DNA from: an uncultured Campylobacter sp.
Lineage (GTDB): Bacteria; Campylobacterota; Campylobacteria; Campylobacterales; Campylobacteraceae
Reading direction: 5' to 3'
Assembly: GCA_945873855.1 (NCBI GenBank)
Contig: CAMCEN010000003.1
Coordinates: 62,001 to 126,000, forward strand
DNA: 64,000 nt
The stretch's first letter is position 1. Each line of letters starts with the position of its first letter. The notes beneath the pieces are model-generated. The model was not told the DNA's origin. It worked only from the letters and a program-made list of their open reading frames with translations, and made no database searches. The position numbers were made by a program, and so were the translations under genes. Shown in pieces: positions 16,780 to 26,512 of this stretch.

Positions 16780-16919
16780 GGAATTCTAGAATTCCCCAAA
16801 GAGAATTCCTTAATTTAAAATTCCCTAAGATAAAAAACCCTTTTTCTAAGGAATTCTAGATTTTAGCCTAGGAATTCTAGAATTCCTTAAACTAGAATTC
16901 CTAAAGAGAATTCCTATTT

Positions 16920-16972
16920 TTGCTTCGCATCCGCTCTTTGCTAAGTTTTTGGGGGTTAGGGGGTATTTTTTT
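16920..16972. repeat. GC-rich dispersed repeat, copy 2
   Basis: It has the same order as the copy at 1797: GCTTCGCATCCG, a variable ~15 bp spacer, TTTTTGGGGGTTAGGGGGTA, then a T run. The spacer differs between the copies while the modules are identical. Confidence 0.7.
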
Positions 16973-17187
16973 GCAATTTGTAATTTATATTTTATAAGAT
17001 TATAAATATTAGCCTAGAATTCCTTAATCTAGAATTCCAATCTAGAATTCCTTAATCTAGAATTCCCCAAGATAAAAACCCCTTTTTCTAAGGAATTCTA
17101 GAATTTAACCTAGGAATTTTAGAATTTCTTTTTAACTCGCTTCCCAGCTGGATAAGCCCAGCTCGCTAGTTTCGTGCCTGGCAAGAG

Positions 17188-17232
17188 AAAGGGGGTAAGC
17201 AAGAAAGGGGCAAGCCCCTTTAAACCCCCTTT
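17188..17232. repeat. Nested G/C hairpin
   Basis: An outer stem AAAGGGGG/CCCCCTTT (17188-17195 with 17225-17232) encloses an inner AAAGGGG/CCCCTTT stem (17204-17210 with 17215-17221). It is the strongest predicted hairpin in the gap and could stop transcription from either side. Confidence 0.6.
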
Positions 17233-17290
17233 TCTAGGAATTCTAAAATTTAACCTAGGAATTCTAGAATTCCCAAAGAGAATTCCTTAA

Positions 17291-17318
17291 GATAGAAAAT
17301 ACCCCCTAACCCCCAAAA
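17291..17318. repeat. GC-rich dispersed repeat, copy 3 (inverted, partial)
   Basis: TACCCCCTAACCCCCAAAAAA is the reverse complement of the second module of the copies at 1797 and 16920; the GCTTCGCATCCG module is absent. A perfect palindrome follows at 17325. Confidence 0.65.
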
Positions 17319-17512
17319 AACCTAGGAATTCTAGAATTCCTCATCTAGAAAAAGCTTAATATTTATTATACTTTTAAAAAATAAAGGCAAAATGAGTGAA
17401 AACTTTATTGGAAATTTAGCTTAAATTAAGCAGTAAATTATTTTAAGAAATTCAATCTAGAATTCCTAAAACTCTAAGACTTCGTCCCAAAAGCTTAAAG
17501 CGAAATTCTAGA

Positions 17513-18448
17513 TTAGCTAGTAAAGCTACCTTTGTTTAGTATGCGTTCCATGCGCTGCGAGATGACCTCGTCAATGCTGTGTTTTTCAAGCTCGTTTAGC
17601 TCACTAACGATATAGTCGCCTACAAGCTGCGCTGCGCCCTGCTTGTCACGGTGAGCTCCGTTTATCGGCTCGTCTATTACAGCATCTATTAGCCCTTGGG
17701 CTTTTAGCTCATCAGCAGTGATTTGCATAGCCTTTGTGGCTGCTTGAACCTTTGCTGGGTCGTTCCACAATATAGCCGCGCAGCCCTCAGGCGAAATTAC
17801 TGAAAAAACTGAGTTTTTTAGCATAGCAAAGCGATCAGCCACGCCAATAGCAAGCGCACCGCCACTGCCTCCTTCGCCAATTACAATTGAGATTGTGCGA
17901 GTGCGCAGTGTAGCAAGCTCTGCTAGATTTCTAGCTATTGCCTCACTTTGCCCACGCTCTTCTGCGCCAATCCCTGGATAAGCACCTGGAGTATCTACAA
18001 AAAATACGATAGGAATCTCAAATTTCTCAGCCAGCCTTGCAACCCTTAGAGCCTTGCGGTAACCCTCAGGATGCGGCATACCGAAGTTTCTCATGATTTT
18101 ATACTTTGTGCCACGGCCTTTTTGCTCGCCGATGATAACTACTTTTTTACCACCGATATAGCCCAAAAAACACACGATAGAAGTATCGTCTTTAAAAGCT
18201 CTATCTCCGTGAATTTCTTTTGTATCGCTAAAAAGCGCACGAACATAATCTAGCATATAAGGACGATCAGGGTGGCGAGCTAGGGCTAAGCGTTGATACT
18301 CATCTAGCCCTTTGTAAGTCTTTGCTATTTCTTTTTCAAGATTTCTATTTAAAATCGCCACAGCCTCATCATCGCCTCTTATCCTAGCGTTCATGATGTC
18401 TTCATCAAGCTGCTTTATGTTTTTTTCAAAATCTAAATAATTTGCCAA
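17513..18448 (-). CDS. accA: Acetyl-CoA carboxylase carboxyltransferase subunit alpha
   Basis: 311 residues. The carboxyltransferase crotonase-like fold shows the oxyanion-hole glycines ([15 protein letters not shown]) and the family segments PYMLDYV and [13 protein letters not shown]. With AccD, AccB and AccC it forms malonyl-CoA, the committed step of fatty-acid synthesis. It lies 2 bp after fabF, so it is the last gene of an acpP-fabF-accA run. It is slightly shorter at the N-terminus than E. coli AccA (319), as usual in this group. Confidence 0.97.
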   Translation of the reverse strand: MANYLDFEKNIKQLDEDIMNARIRGDDEAVAILNRNLEKEIAKTYKGLDEYQRLALARHPDRPYMLDYVRALFSDTKEIHGDRAFKDDTSIVCFLGYIGGKKVVIIGEQKGRGTKYKIMRNFGMPHPEGYRKALRVARLAEKFEIPIVFFVDTPGAYPGIGAEERGQSEAIARNLAELATLRTRTISIVIGEGGSGGALAIGVADRFAMLKNSVFSVISPEGCAAILWNDPAKVQAATKAMQITADELKAQGLIDAVIDEPINGAHRDKQGAAQLVGDYIVSELNELEKHSIDEVISQRMERILNKGSFTS

Positions 18449-18450
18449 AA

Positions 18451-19659
18451 CTAAACTCTTTTAAATATTACTGCGCCGTTTGTGCCACCAAAGCCAAAAT
18501 TCTCGCTCATTACGACATTTAGCTCTGCTTTTCTAGCAGTATTTGCTACATAATCCAAATCGCAGTCTTCGTCTTTTTCAAGCTGGTTTATGGTAGGTGG
18601 GACAATACCCTCACTCATAGCCATGATAGAAATCACAGCTTCTATCGCTCCAGCCGCGCCTAGGCAGTGTCCAGTTTGTCCTTTTGTAGAACTAACTAGT
18701 GGAACATTTGAGCCAAAAATCTCTTTTAGAGCTGCGGTTTCGTTTTTGTCATTTGCTGGTGTTGATGTGCCGTGAGCATTGATATAATCGATCTTTACAT
18801 CGCCTGCCATTTTAAGAGCTCTTTTTATCGCCCTTACTGGTCCATCAAGGCTAGGGCTAGTGATGTGATGAGCATCACCACTCTCGCCAAAGCCTATTAG
18901 CTCAGCATAAATCTTTGCGCCTCTTGCTTTTGCGCTTTCATAGTCTTCAAGCACTAAAGCACCAGCCCCCTCTCCCATAACAAAGCCATCTCTACCGCCA
19001 TCAAAAGGACGGCTAGCATGCTCTGGGTCGTCATTGCGAGTAGAGAGTGCCTTCATGGCAGCAAAGCCGCCTATGCCCACAGGACAAATAGTACTCTCAG
19101 CTCCAACTACTAGCATAGCCCTTGCTTCACCTACCATAATAGTCTTTGCAGCCTCTATAATAGCGTGAGTTCCAGCAGCGCAGGCTGTTACACTAGCGAC
19201 ATTTGGACCTTTTAGATTATGTTTTATGCTAATTACACCACCTAGCATATTTACAAGTGCTGATGGCACAAAAAATGGAGAAATTCTACGAGGACCACGC
19301 TCTAAACAGATATTTGAGTTTTTTTCTATATTTGGCAAGCCGCCTATACCAGCAGCTGAGCTTATACCAAACTCATCTGGGTCAAACTCACTAAGTCCGC
19401 AGTCTTTCATAGCCTCATCAGCTGCCACATGTCCTAGCACGATAAATCTATCAAGCTTTTTTACATCTTTTGGATCTACAACGCTCTCAGGATTAAAATC
19501 GCTTATTTCAGCTGCGATTTGCACAGGAAACTCGCTGGGGTCAAATAGTGTGATTTTTTTAACACCAGTTTTTCCCTCGCAAATGGCTTTAAACGAGCTT
19601 TTTGCATCATTGCCAAGGGCATTTATCATACCGATGCCAGTTACTACTACTCTGTTCAT
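18451..19659 (-). CDS. fabF: 3-oxoacyl-[acyl-carrier-protein] synthase II
   Basis: 402 residues, thiolase-fold condensing enzyme. The Cys-His-His triad is visible: [10 protein letters not shown] (Cys about 163), [11 protein letters not shown], and [14 protein letters not shown]; the C-terminus has the FGFGGTNG motif. It elongates acyl-ACP with malonyl-ACP, and FabF enzymes are also important for cis-vaccenate formation. It sits between acpP (28 bp upstream) and accA (2 bp downstream), a classic fatty-acid cluster order. Confidence 0.97.
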   Translation of the reverse strand: MNRVVVTGIGMINALGNDAKSSFKAICEGKTGVKKITLFDPSEFPVQIAAEISDFNPESVVDPKDVKKLDRFIVLGHVAADEAMKDCGLSEFDPDEFGISSAAGIGGLPNIEKNSNICLERGPRRISPFFVPSALVNMLGGVISIKHNLKGPNVASVTACAAGTHAIIEAAKTIMVGEARAMLVVGAESTICPVGIGGFAAMKALSTRNDDPEHASRPFDGGRDGFVMGEGAGALVLEDYESAKARGAKIYAELIGFGESGDAHHITSPSLDGPVRAIKRALKMAGDVKIDYINAHGTSTPANDKNETAALKEIFGSNVPLVSSTKGQTGHCLGAAGAIEAVISIMAMSEGIVPPTINQLEKDEDCDLDYVANTARKAELNVVMSENFGFGGTNGAVIFKRV

Positions 19660-19687
19660 TAAAGTCCTTTAAACAATGCGTCCAGCA

Positions 19688-19921
19688 TTATTTCTTTAGA
19701 CCTTCTACGAAAGTAACTACATCTTGGATAGTTTTTAGCTTCTCAGCTTCGCTATCTGGAATTTCTACTTCAAATTTCTCTTCAAGAGCCATCACAAGCT
19801 CTACTACATCAAGTGAATCAGCACCTAGATCCTCGATGATTTTAGACTCTAATTTTACAGCATCTGGAGCCACGCTTAGTTGCTCTACTACTACATCTCT
19901 TACTTCGTCAAAAATTGCCAT
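19688..19921 (-). CDS. acpP: Acyl carrier protein
   Basis: 77 acidic residues in a four-helix pattern. The 4'-phosphopantetheine attachment Ser lies in [11 protein letters not shown] (about residue 37). It carries growing acyl chains for FabF, FabG and other enzymes, and donates acyl groups to lipid A and phospholipids. A clear AAGGAG ribosome site precedes the ATG. It heads the acpP-fabF-accA unit; fabG lies upstream on the same strand. Confidence 0.97.
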   Translation of the reverse strand: MAIFDEVRDVVVEQLSVAPDAVKLESKIIEDLGADSLDVVELVMALEEKFEVEIPDSEAEKLKTIQDVVTFVEGLKK

Positions 19922-19998
19922 ATTGAACTCCTTAATAAAAATAGAATTGCTAATAATAATATAATTTTGCTTAAATTATTGCTTAAAGCTAGAAAAAA

Positions 19999-20040
19999 AT
20001 CTAGAATTCCTATAAAAACTCCTAGGAATTCTAGAATTCC
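19999..20040. repeat. Palindromes at the fabG 3' end
   Basis: A degenerate unit (20000-20010) is followed by a perfect GGAATTCTAGAATTCC at 20025-20040, which abuts the fabG stop codon. It separates fabG from acpP. Confidence 0.8.
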
Positions 20041-20784
20041 TTACATCAAAAGTCCGCCATTTACTTTTAGCGTCTCGCCTGTGATATAGCTAGCATGATC
20101 GCTTAGCAAAAATGCCACCGCATCAGCAATTTCGCTAGCCTTGCCCATGCGGCCTAGCGGGATATTTTTTGCGTAGTAGTCCTTTACTTCATCGCTTAAT
20201 TTCTCAGTCATTGCTGTTTCAATAAAGCCAGGAGTTACACAGTTATAGCGCACGCTGCGGCTTGCGCCTTCTTTGGCAAAGCTTTTGCTCATGGCTATCA
20301 TGCCACCTTTGCTAGCTGCGTAATTAACCTGCCCAGCATTGCCCATTTCGCCCACGATTGAGGCGATATTTACCACCGCGCCAAAGCGTTTTTTACTCAT
20401 TACTTTTAGAGCCTCTTTACAGCCTAAAAACGCACTTTTTAGATTTGCGTCAATCACGCTTGTAAAATCGCTCTCGCTCATGCGAAGGGCAAGTTTATCA
20501 TTTGTAATTCCAGCGTTATTTACAAGGTAGCTTAGCTCGCCATCGCTTTCAGTTATTAGCTTTATCGCCTCACTCCAGCCGCTCTCGTTGCTTGCATCAA
20601 ACTTAATTAGAGCTGCTACTGCTCCAGAGCTTTCAATTTTTGCTTTTAACTCATCAGCAGGTGCTGGGTCACTGCGGTAGTTTATCCATACTTTTAAGCC
20701 CATGCTAGCTAAGTTCTCAGCAATACTTGCGCCTATTCCACGGCTTGCGCCAGTGATTAGGACATTTTTTCCACTAAATTTCAT
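20041..20784 (-). CDS. fabG: 3-oxoacyl-[acyl-carrier-protein] reductase
   Basis: 247 residues from the ATG at 20784, chosen because AAAGGAG stands 7 bp before it; a longer upstream reading would run through a hairpin element and lacks a ribosome site. It is a short-chain dehydrogenase with the NADP-binding TGASRGIG motif, NNAGIT, the catalytic Ser (NIASIVGEMG) and YAASK. It reduces beta-ketoacyl-ACP in each elongation cycle. It has a ~125-bp hairpin element directly in front of the ribosome site, which may influence its expression. Confidence 0.96.
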   Translation of the reverse strand: MKFSGKNVLITGASRGIGASIAENLASMGLKVWINYRSDPAPADELKAKIESSGAVAALIKFDASNESGWSEAIKLITESDGELSYLVNNAGITNDKLALRMSESDFTSVIDANLKSAFLGCKEALKVMSKKRFGAVVNIASIVGEMGNAGQVNYAASKGGMIAMSKSFAKEGASRSVRYNCVTPGFIETAMTEKLSDEVKDYYAKNIPLGRMGKASEIADAVAFLLSDHASYITGETLKVNGGLLM

Positions 20785-20801
20785 ATTTATTCTCCTTTGT
20801 A

Positions 20802-20925
20802 GCAATTCGTCTTGCACACCTATTGCGACCAAACTTTGCTCGCACTTTGCTTGATGAACTATTTGTTCTATCTACGCTCGTGCTCGCTCAGTTTGGCCAC
20901 ACTAGGCGCACAATATTAGAATTGC
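20802..20925. repeat. Long-hairpin element, copy A (fabG leader)
   Basis: A 124-bp imperfect inverted repeat bounded by GCAATTC and GAATTGC. Paired blocks include CCTA/TAGG, CCAAACT/AGTTTGG and GCAC/GTGC around a centre GATGAACTATTTGTTCTATC. It ends 5 bp from the fabG ribosome site. Ends and centre match the element at 55505-55632, while the intervening stems differ in sequence and still pair. It is noncoding; it may be a structured RNA leader or a small non-autonomous element. Confidence 0.75.
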
Positions 20926-20953
20926 TTTTAAATTGTTTATTTTAGCATAATTT

Positions 20954-20981
20954 AGGGAATTCTAGAATTCTAGAATTCCCT
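20954..20981. repeat. 28-nt perfect extended palindrome at the gpmI 3' end
   Basis: The usual palindrome is enlarged by one internal CTAGAATT unit to give a perfect 28-nt dyad whose core is CTAGAATTCTAG. It lies 8 bp past the gpmI stop and is a candidate terminator. Confidence 0.8.
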
Positions 20982-20989
20982 AGCAAAGC

Positions 20990-22468
20990 CTAGAAAATCG
21001 GCTTTTCCATTTCTTTTGGAATTTCAAGCTCCATTAGTTTTAGCACGCTAGGAGCGACATTTGCTAGCCCTGCATCGCTTGCCATTTTTAGGCTTCTACC
21101 ATCGCTAGTAAGCACAAAGCAAAATACATCAAAAGTGGTATGATTTGTAAGCATTTCGCCGTTAGCCGAGCGCAGTGCCTCGCAGTTGCCATGGTCGCTG
21201 ATTTGTATGTATTCGTAGCCATTTGCGCTAGCTTTTTGTATGATTTTGCCAAGACAGCTATCTACAGCCTCTACTGCCTTTGTGGCTGCATCTATATCGC
21301 CTGTGTGTCCTACCATATCGCCATTTGCGAAATTCACTACTATAAAATCAAAGCCCTCATCAAGCCCTTTTAGCACTGCATCGCAAACTTCATAAGCACT
21401 CATTTCTGGCTTTTCATCATAGGTTGCTACCTTTGGGCTTGGGATTAGCACTCTGGCTTCATTTTCTACGCACTCTTCTTTGCCACCATTAAAGAAAAAA
21501 GTCACATGAGCGTATTTCTCAGTCTCAGCGGTGTGTAGCTGACGTAGGTTATTTGCTGCTATTACTTGTGCTAGAGTGTTATTTATCTCATCAGGGGCAA
21601 ACATCACAGGGAAAGTAAATTTATCATCATACTTAGTCATTGTAACTAGATTAGGACAAATATTTTTGCGCTCAAACTCGCTAAAATCAGCCACGCTAAG
21701 AGCCGAGCAAAGCTCACGGGCTCTGTCATTTCTAAAATTTACAAAAACTATGCCATCATCAGCCTTGATGCCACCAAAGTCATAAAAGCTAGCAGGCTTT
21801 ATAAACTCATCAAAAATCTCATTTTCATAGCTTTTTTTCATATATTCATTAGGGCTAAGCTCGCTTAAATTAGAATTCTCAGCAATCACTCTATAAGCAC
21901 TCTCTACTCTATCCCAGCGCTTATCTCTATCCATAGCATAAAAGCGTCCGCAAATGCTAGCTATTTTATGCTCCTTGCTTAAATGCTCTATAAAATGAAC
22001 CCCCGTAGTAGGCACCACATCACGACCATCTGTGATAGCGTGGATTATGGGCTTTGCCCCAGCAGATTTTACTATATCTATAAGAGCGTCAAAGTGGCGC
22101 AAATGTGAGTGTACGCCACCATCGCTATAAAGCCCTATTATATGAATGCGCTGGCATTTTGCTAGAAGCTCTTTTAGGGCAGGATTACTAGCTAGCTTGC
22201 CACTTTCAATTGCTTTATCAATCTTAACTAGGCTTTGATATAGTATGCGTCCTGAGCCTATTGTCATGTGGCCAACCTCACTATTTCCCATTTGCCCACT
22301 AGGCAAGCCCACAGCTAGACCGCTGGTTTTAAGATAGCAGAAATTTGCCTTTTTAAAAAGCATGTCATAAGTAGGTTTTTTTGCCCTCATAAAAGCATTG
22401 CTAGCGTCATTTTTATCAGGATTTGCGCCTATTCCATCAGTTATTACTAAAATACATTTTTTACTCAT
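20990..22468 (-). CDS. gpmI: 2,3-bisphosphoglycerate-independent phosphoglycerate mutase
   Basis: 492 residues, alkaline-phosphatase superfamily. The N-terminal metal Asp is in ITDGIGANPDKND, the phosphoserine in SGQMGNSEVGH, and further metal ligands are in GRDVVPTTG and the C-terminal GNCEA and HTTFDV segments. It interconverts 3- and 2-phosphoglycerate with Mn2+, acting in gluconeogenesis in Campylobacter, which lacks phosphofructokinase. It is a single gene, divergent from mraY. The length matches Campylobacterota enzymes. Confidence 0.96.
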   Translation of the reverse strand: MSKKCILVITDGIGANPDKNDASNAFMRAKKPTYDMLFKKANFCYLKTSGLAVGLPSGQMGNSEVGHMTIGSGRILYQSLVKIDKAIESGKLASNPALKELLAKCQRIHIIGLYSDGGVHSHLRHFDALIDIVKSAGAKPIIHAITDGRDVVPTTGVHFIEHLSKEHKIASICGRFYAMDRDKRWDRVESAYRVIAENSNLSELSPNEYMKKSYENEIFDEFIKPASFYDFGGIKADDGIVFVNFRNDRARELCSALSVADFSEFERKNICPNLVTMTKYDDKFTFPVMFAPDEINNTLAQVIAANNLRQLHTAETEKYAHVTFFFNGGKEECVENEARVLIPSPKVATYDEKPEMSAYEVCDAVLKGLDEGFDFIVVNFANGDMVGHTGDIDAATKAVEAVDSCLGKIIQKASANGYEYIQISDHGNCEALRSANGEMLTNHTTFDVFCFVLTSDGRSLKMASDAGLANVAPSVLKLMELEIPKEMEKPIF

Positions 22469-22499
22469 TTTTTACTCTTTTTTGAAAATTATTTGCCAA

Positions 22500-22505
22500 A
22501 TTGTA
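22500..22505 (-). promoter_or_regulatory. -10 element of gpmI
   Basis: The minus strand reads GCTACAAT about 32 bp before the gpmI ATG. It lies in the divergent gpmI/mraY gap, which has no copy of the dispersed palindrome. Confidence 0.45.
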
Positions 22506-22574
22506 GCTTTAAAAGTTAAACATTAACTTATCTTAGTTAAAATTATGCTTTTTAAATTATTTTTGGATATTTTT

Positions 22575-23639
22575 ATGTTTTATTATTTTGCTGAAATTTT
22601 TAATGTTAATTTTCTAAGCTATATCACAGTTAGAGCTGGTTTTGCGTTTTTTTTCTCTTTTGTGCTTTGCGTGCTGGCTTTGCCCTTTTTTATCCGCTGG
22701 GCGAAAAAGGCCTGCGCTAGCCAGCCTATCTACGAACTAGCCCCTAGCACTCATCAAGCCAAGTGCCACACGCCTACTATGGGTGGCGTTATTTTTGTCG
22801 CCTCAGCTGTAGTTGCTAGCCTTTTTAGCGCAAAGCTTGATGAGCCTTTTGTGCTTATTTCACTTTTTGTCATTGTTAGTTTTTCTTTGCTTGGCTTTAT
22901 TGATGATAGGGCAAAGATTTTAGGGGCTAGCAATCACGCAGGACTTAGCCCAAAGCAAAAGCTTGTTATTCAGTGTATTTTGGCTCTTATAACAGCCGTG
23001 CTACTGTGGGTGTTTTCTAGCATTGATACGAAGTTTTATTTGCCACTTTTGAAAAACTCGCTTTTTGATTTTAGCTATTTTAGTTTGCTGTTTTGGACTC
23101 TTGTTATCATCTCAGCCTCAAATGCTGTAAATCTCACTGATGGGCTTGATGGACTTGCTACTGTGCCTAGTGTGCTTGCGATTTTCACACTTGGGGTTTA
23201 TGCGTATTTTATGGGAAATGCTGTATATAGCGGATATTTGCTTTTGCCAAAGTTTGCTGGAATTGGCGAGCTAGTTATCATCGTAAGTGCGATGATAGGG
23301 GCGTTGCTTGGCTTTTTGTGGTATAACTGCTATCCAGCGCAGGTATTTATGGGAGATAGTGGAAGCCTTAGTATAGGTGCGTTTATCGGCTACCTTGGTA
23401 TAGCTACAAAAAACGAGATTTTACTAGTGCTAATCGGCGTGATTTTCGTGCTTGAGACGCTCTCAGTTATACTTCAAGTTGGTAGCTTTAAAATACGCAA
23501 AAAACGCATTTTTCTCATGGCACCACTACATCATCACTTTGAGATAAAAGGTTGGAGCGAGAGTAAGATTATTGTGCGTTTTTGGATGATTGCGCTTTTG
23601 GCAAATATCATTGCGCTAATCTTGCTAAAAATCCGCTAA
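22575..23639 (+). CDS. mraY: Phospho-N-acetylmuramoyl-pentapeptide transferase
   Basis: 354 residues from the ATG at 22575, preferred over an in-frame ATG at 22545 because family members start near the [10 protein letters not shown] segment. It has about ten helices. Catalytic motifs are present: FIDDRAK (Asp-Asp), [10 protein letters not shown], and the HHHFE stretch ([15 protein letters not shown]). It transfers phospho-MurNAc-pentapeptide to undecaprenyl phosphate, making lipid I at the inner membrane. It is followed by murD after 31 bp, part of a mur cluster as in most bacteria. Confidence 0.95.
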   Translation: MFYYFAEIFNVNFLSYITVRAGFAFFFSFVLCVLALPFFIRWAKKACASQPIYELAPSTHQAKCHTPTMGGVIFVASAVVASLFSAKLDEPFVLISLFVIVSFSLLGFIDDRAKILGASNHAGLSPKQKLVIQCILALITAVLLWVFSSIDTKFYLPLLKNSLFDFSYFSLLFWTLVIISASNAVNLTDGLDGLATVPSVLAIFTLGVYAYFMGNAVYSGYLLLPKFAGIGELVIIVSAMIGALLGFLWYNCYPAQVFMGDSGSLSIGAFIGYLGIATKNEILLVLIGVIFVLETLSVILQVGSFKIRKKRIFLMAPLHHHFEIKGWSESKIIVRFWMIALLANIIALILLKIR

Positions 23640-23670
23640 AATCTAGAATTCCTAAAAAGGCTATATAATA

Positions 23671-24885
23671 ATGAAATCACTTTTTGGCTACGCAAATACC
23701 ACAAAAGCTATCGCTAGAAGCGGTGGCTGGGCGATTTATGATGATAAGTTTGAGAGAATTTCTAGCGATGAGTGGGGGAATTTGCTTTTGCCAAGCTCGC
23801 ATTTTAAAGCAGAAAAAAGCCAGCTTGAAATCCCAAGCCCAGGCTTTGCACCAAGTCATGAGCTGATTTTAAAAGCTAGAAATTTAATCAGCGAGTATGA
23901 TTATTTTTTTGATATGGGTATGCCAAAGAGTGTGTGGATAAGTGGAACAAATGGCAAAACCACTACTACTAAAATGTGTGAGCATTTACTGCGCTTACAT
24001 GGGGCTTTTATGGGTGGAAATGTGGGCATTGCGCTTGCTGATTTGCCTAGAGCTGCAAGGCTATGGATTTTGGAGACTTCTAGCTTTACTATACATTATA
24101 CAAAGCGAGCTAGACCTGATATATACGCACTTTTGCCTATCACGCCCGATCATCTTAGCTGGCATGGCGATATGAAGGGGTATGAAAATGCCAAGCTAAA
24201 GCCACTTAGCATGATGAACGAGCAATGCATAGCCATCATCCCAGCGTGCTTTAAAGAGCGTGAGATTGTAAGGAATTCTAGTGCAAAGATTTATTTTTAT
24301 TCTAGCGAGCAAGATTTGGCTGATACTTTTGGGCTAGAGTGCGATAAAATCGCTTTTAGAGTGCCATTTTTAATGGATGCGCTTTTTGCTTTGGCTGTGC
24401 AAAAAATCTTGCTAGGGCAAGCTGATTATGAAAGAGTAAATACCTTTGTGATAGAAAATAATAAGCTTGAAGAACTGCGTGATAATCGTGGCAGGCTGTG
24501 GGTAAATGATACAAAGGCAACCAACATTGATGCTAGCATACAAGCTATTCGTCGTTATGAGAATGAGAAGATTTTTATAATCTTAGGAGGCGATGATAAA
24601 GGCGTGGATTTAAGTCCAGTTTTTGAAGCACTATCGGCTCTAAAGCAAGAGCCAAAAATATATGCAATAGGCTCAAATACCGAAAAAATCGTAAATCTAG
24701 CTAGGAATTCTAGAATTTCTTGTCTAGCTTGCTATGAGTTAAAAGAGGCCATAAAGGCAATAGATACTGATTTTAGCGGCTCTGGCGTGGCTTTGCTAAG
24801 TCCAGCCTGTGCTAGCCTAGATCAGTTTAAAAGCTACGCTCAGCGTGGAGATATTTTTAAAGAAGAAATAGCAAATTTAAAGTAA
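23671..24885 (+). CDS. murD: UDP-N-acetylmuramoylalanine--D-glutamate ligase
   Basis: 404 residues, somewhat shorter than E. coli MurD (438) as in relatives. The ATP-binding P-loop is in WISGTNGKTTTTK, followed by LETSSFTI, NDTKATN and the C-terminal LSPACASLDQFKSYAQRGD. It adds D-Glu to UDP-MurNAc-L-Ala in the cytoplasm. A near-complete copy of the dispersed palindrome lies in frame at 24703-24720, coding for RNSRIS (residues 345-350) in the C-terminal domain, where loops tolerate change. Confidence 0.94.
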   Translation: MKSLFGYANTTKAIARSGGWAIYDDKFERISSDEWGNLLLPSSHFKAEKSQLEIPSPGFAPSHELILKARNLISEYDYFFDMGMPKSVWISGTNGKTTTTKMCEHLLRLHGAFMGGNVGIALADLPRAARLWILETSSFTIHYTKRARPDIYALLPITPDHLSWHGDMKGYENAKLKPLSMMNEQCIAIIPACFKEREIVRNSSAKIYFYSSEQDLADTFGLECDKIAFRVPFLMDALFALAVQKILLGQADYERVNTFVIENNKLEELRDNRGRLWVNDTKATNIDASIQAIRRYENEKIFIILGGDDKGVDLSPVFEALSALKQEPKIYAIGSNTEKIVNLARNSRISCLACYELKEAIKAIDTDFSGSGVALLSPACASLDQFKSYAQRGDIFKEEIANLK

Positions 24886-24899
24886 TTTTAAGCAAAGCT

Positions 24900-24908
24900 T
24901 GCTATAAT
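24900..24908 (+). promoter_or_regulatory. Extended -10 promoter of tRNA-Phe
   Basis: TGCTATAAT lies 20 bp before the first tRNA base, giving a predicted transcript start near 24915. Confidence 0.65.
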
Positions 24909-24927
24909 TTCAGTCTTTTATTTGCGT

Positions 24928-25003
24928 GGCTAGGTAGCTCAGTCGGTAGAGCAAAGGACTGAAAATCCTTGTGTCGGCGGTTCGATTCCGCCCCTCGCCA
25001 CCA
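24928..25003 (+). tRNA. tRNA-Phe (anticodon GAA)
   Basis: 76 nt with an encoded CCA end. D arm GCTC...GAGC, anticodon stem AAGGA/TCCTT with loop CTGAAAA (anticodon GAA), variable GTGTC, and T arm GGCGG/CCGCC with TTCGATT are all intact. The acceptor stem GGCTAGG pairs with CCTCGCC except at the fourth pair, which is a T-C mismatch (positions 4 and 69). A T run (25006-25011) follows as a likely terminator. No integrase or att duplication is seen next to it. Confidence 0.95.
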
Positions 25004-25093
25004 CTTTTTTCTTATTTTTCATTTTTCAATCTAGAATTCCTTTAAAATTTTTATAAAATATCTTTATTTTAGACTTAAACATTTGTCTTTTTG

Positions 25094-25102
25094 TGCTAAA
25101 AT
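25094..25102 (+). promoter_or_regulatory. Extended -10 promoter of pglE
   Basis: TGCTAAAAT stands 38 bp before the pglE ATG at 25141, with GAAAGGAT as ribosome site. It has the same form as the sites before panC, cheY and the importer at 30568. Confidence 0.5.
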
Positions 25103-25113
25103 GCGTGCTTTAA

Positions 25114-26244
<1,131 letters not shown>

Positions 26245-26254
26245 GTCTAAAAAA

Positions 26255-26490
26255 CTAGAATTCCCTAGCTGGAATTCCGTAGGAATTCTAGAATTTACTT
26301 AGGAATTCTAAAATTTCTTTAGGAATTCTAAAATTCCTAGCTAGAAATTCCGTAGGAATTCTAAATTTTATTTAGGAATTCTAGATTTTATTTAGGAATT
26401 CTAGAATTTATTTAGGAATTCTAGAATTTTACTTTAGGAATTCTAGAATTTCTAGCTAGAATTTATTTAGGAATTCTAAAATTCCGTCAA
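26255..26490. repeat. Dense palindrome array between pglE and pglF
   Basis: About ten near-tandem units of 17-26 bp, mostly TTTAGGAATTCTAGAATTT-like, run from the pglE end to 20 bp before pglF. Several carry substitutions that break the dyad. No gene and no clear promoter are seen within it. Confidence 0.85.
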
Positions 26491-26512
26491 AACCTAAAAA
26501 AATGGATAAAAA

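Larger units (their letters stand above)
16780..17512. repeat. 733-bp repeat-only gap between convergent rimO and accA
   Basis: No credible gene is seen. The stretch contains four perfect GGAATTCTAGAATTCC copies (16780, 16871, 17258, 17325) and more than ten degenerate ones, two copies of the GC-rich GGGGGTTAGGGGGTA module (16951-16965 and inverted 17291-17308), and a hairpin AGCTGG-ataag-CCAGCT near 17150. A nested G/C hairpin also lies at 17188-17232. Modules recur in both orientations, suggesting growth by repeated duplication or insertion. A 10-codon ORF at 17392 is too short to call. Confidence 0.85.

Noticed and set aside
17392-17424. Ten-codon ORF with a ribosome-like site (MSENFIGNLA)
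   Set aside because: Too short to support without expression data; may be the 5' scrap of a lost gene in the repeat gap.
20785-20832. Upstream extension of fabG
   Set aside because: Would translate through the hairpin element and the AAAGGAG ribosome site; the start at 20784 is standard.
20802-20925. Integron attC site
   Set aside because: The long imperfect hairpin shape is similar, but the outer GTTRRRY/RYYYAAC core sites are absent and there is no integrase or cassette order.
22545-22574. Longer mraY start at 22545
   Set aside because: Adds ten residues not typical of the family and lacks a ribosome site; the ATG at 22575 fits the conserved N-terminus.
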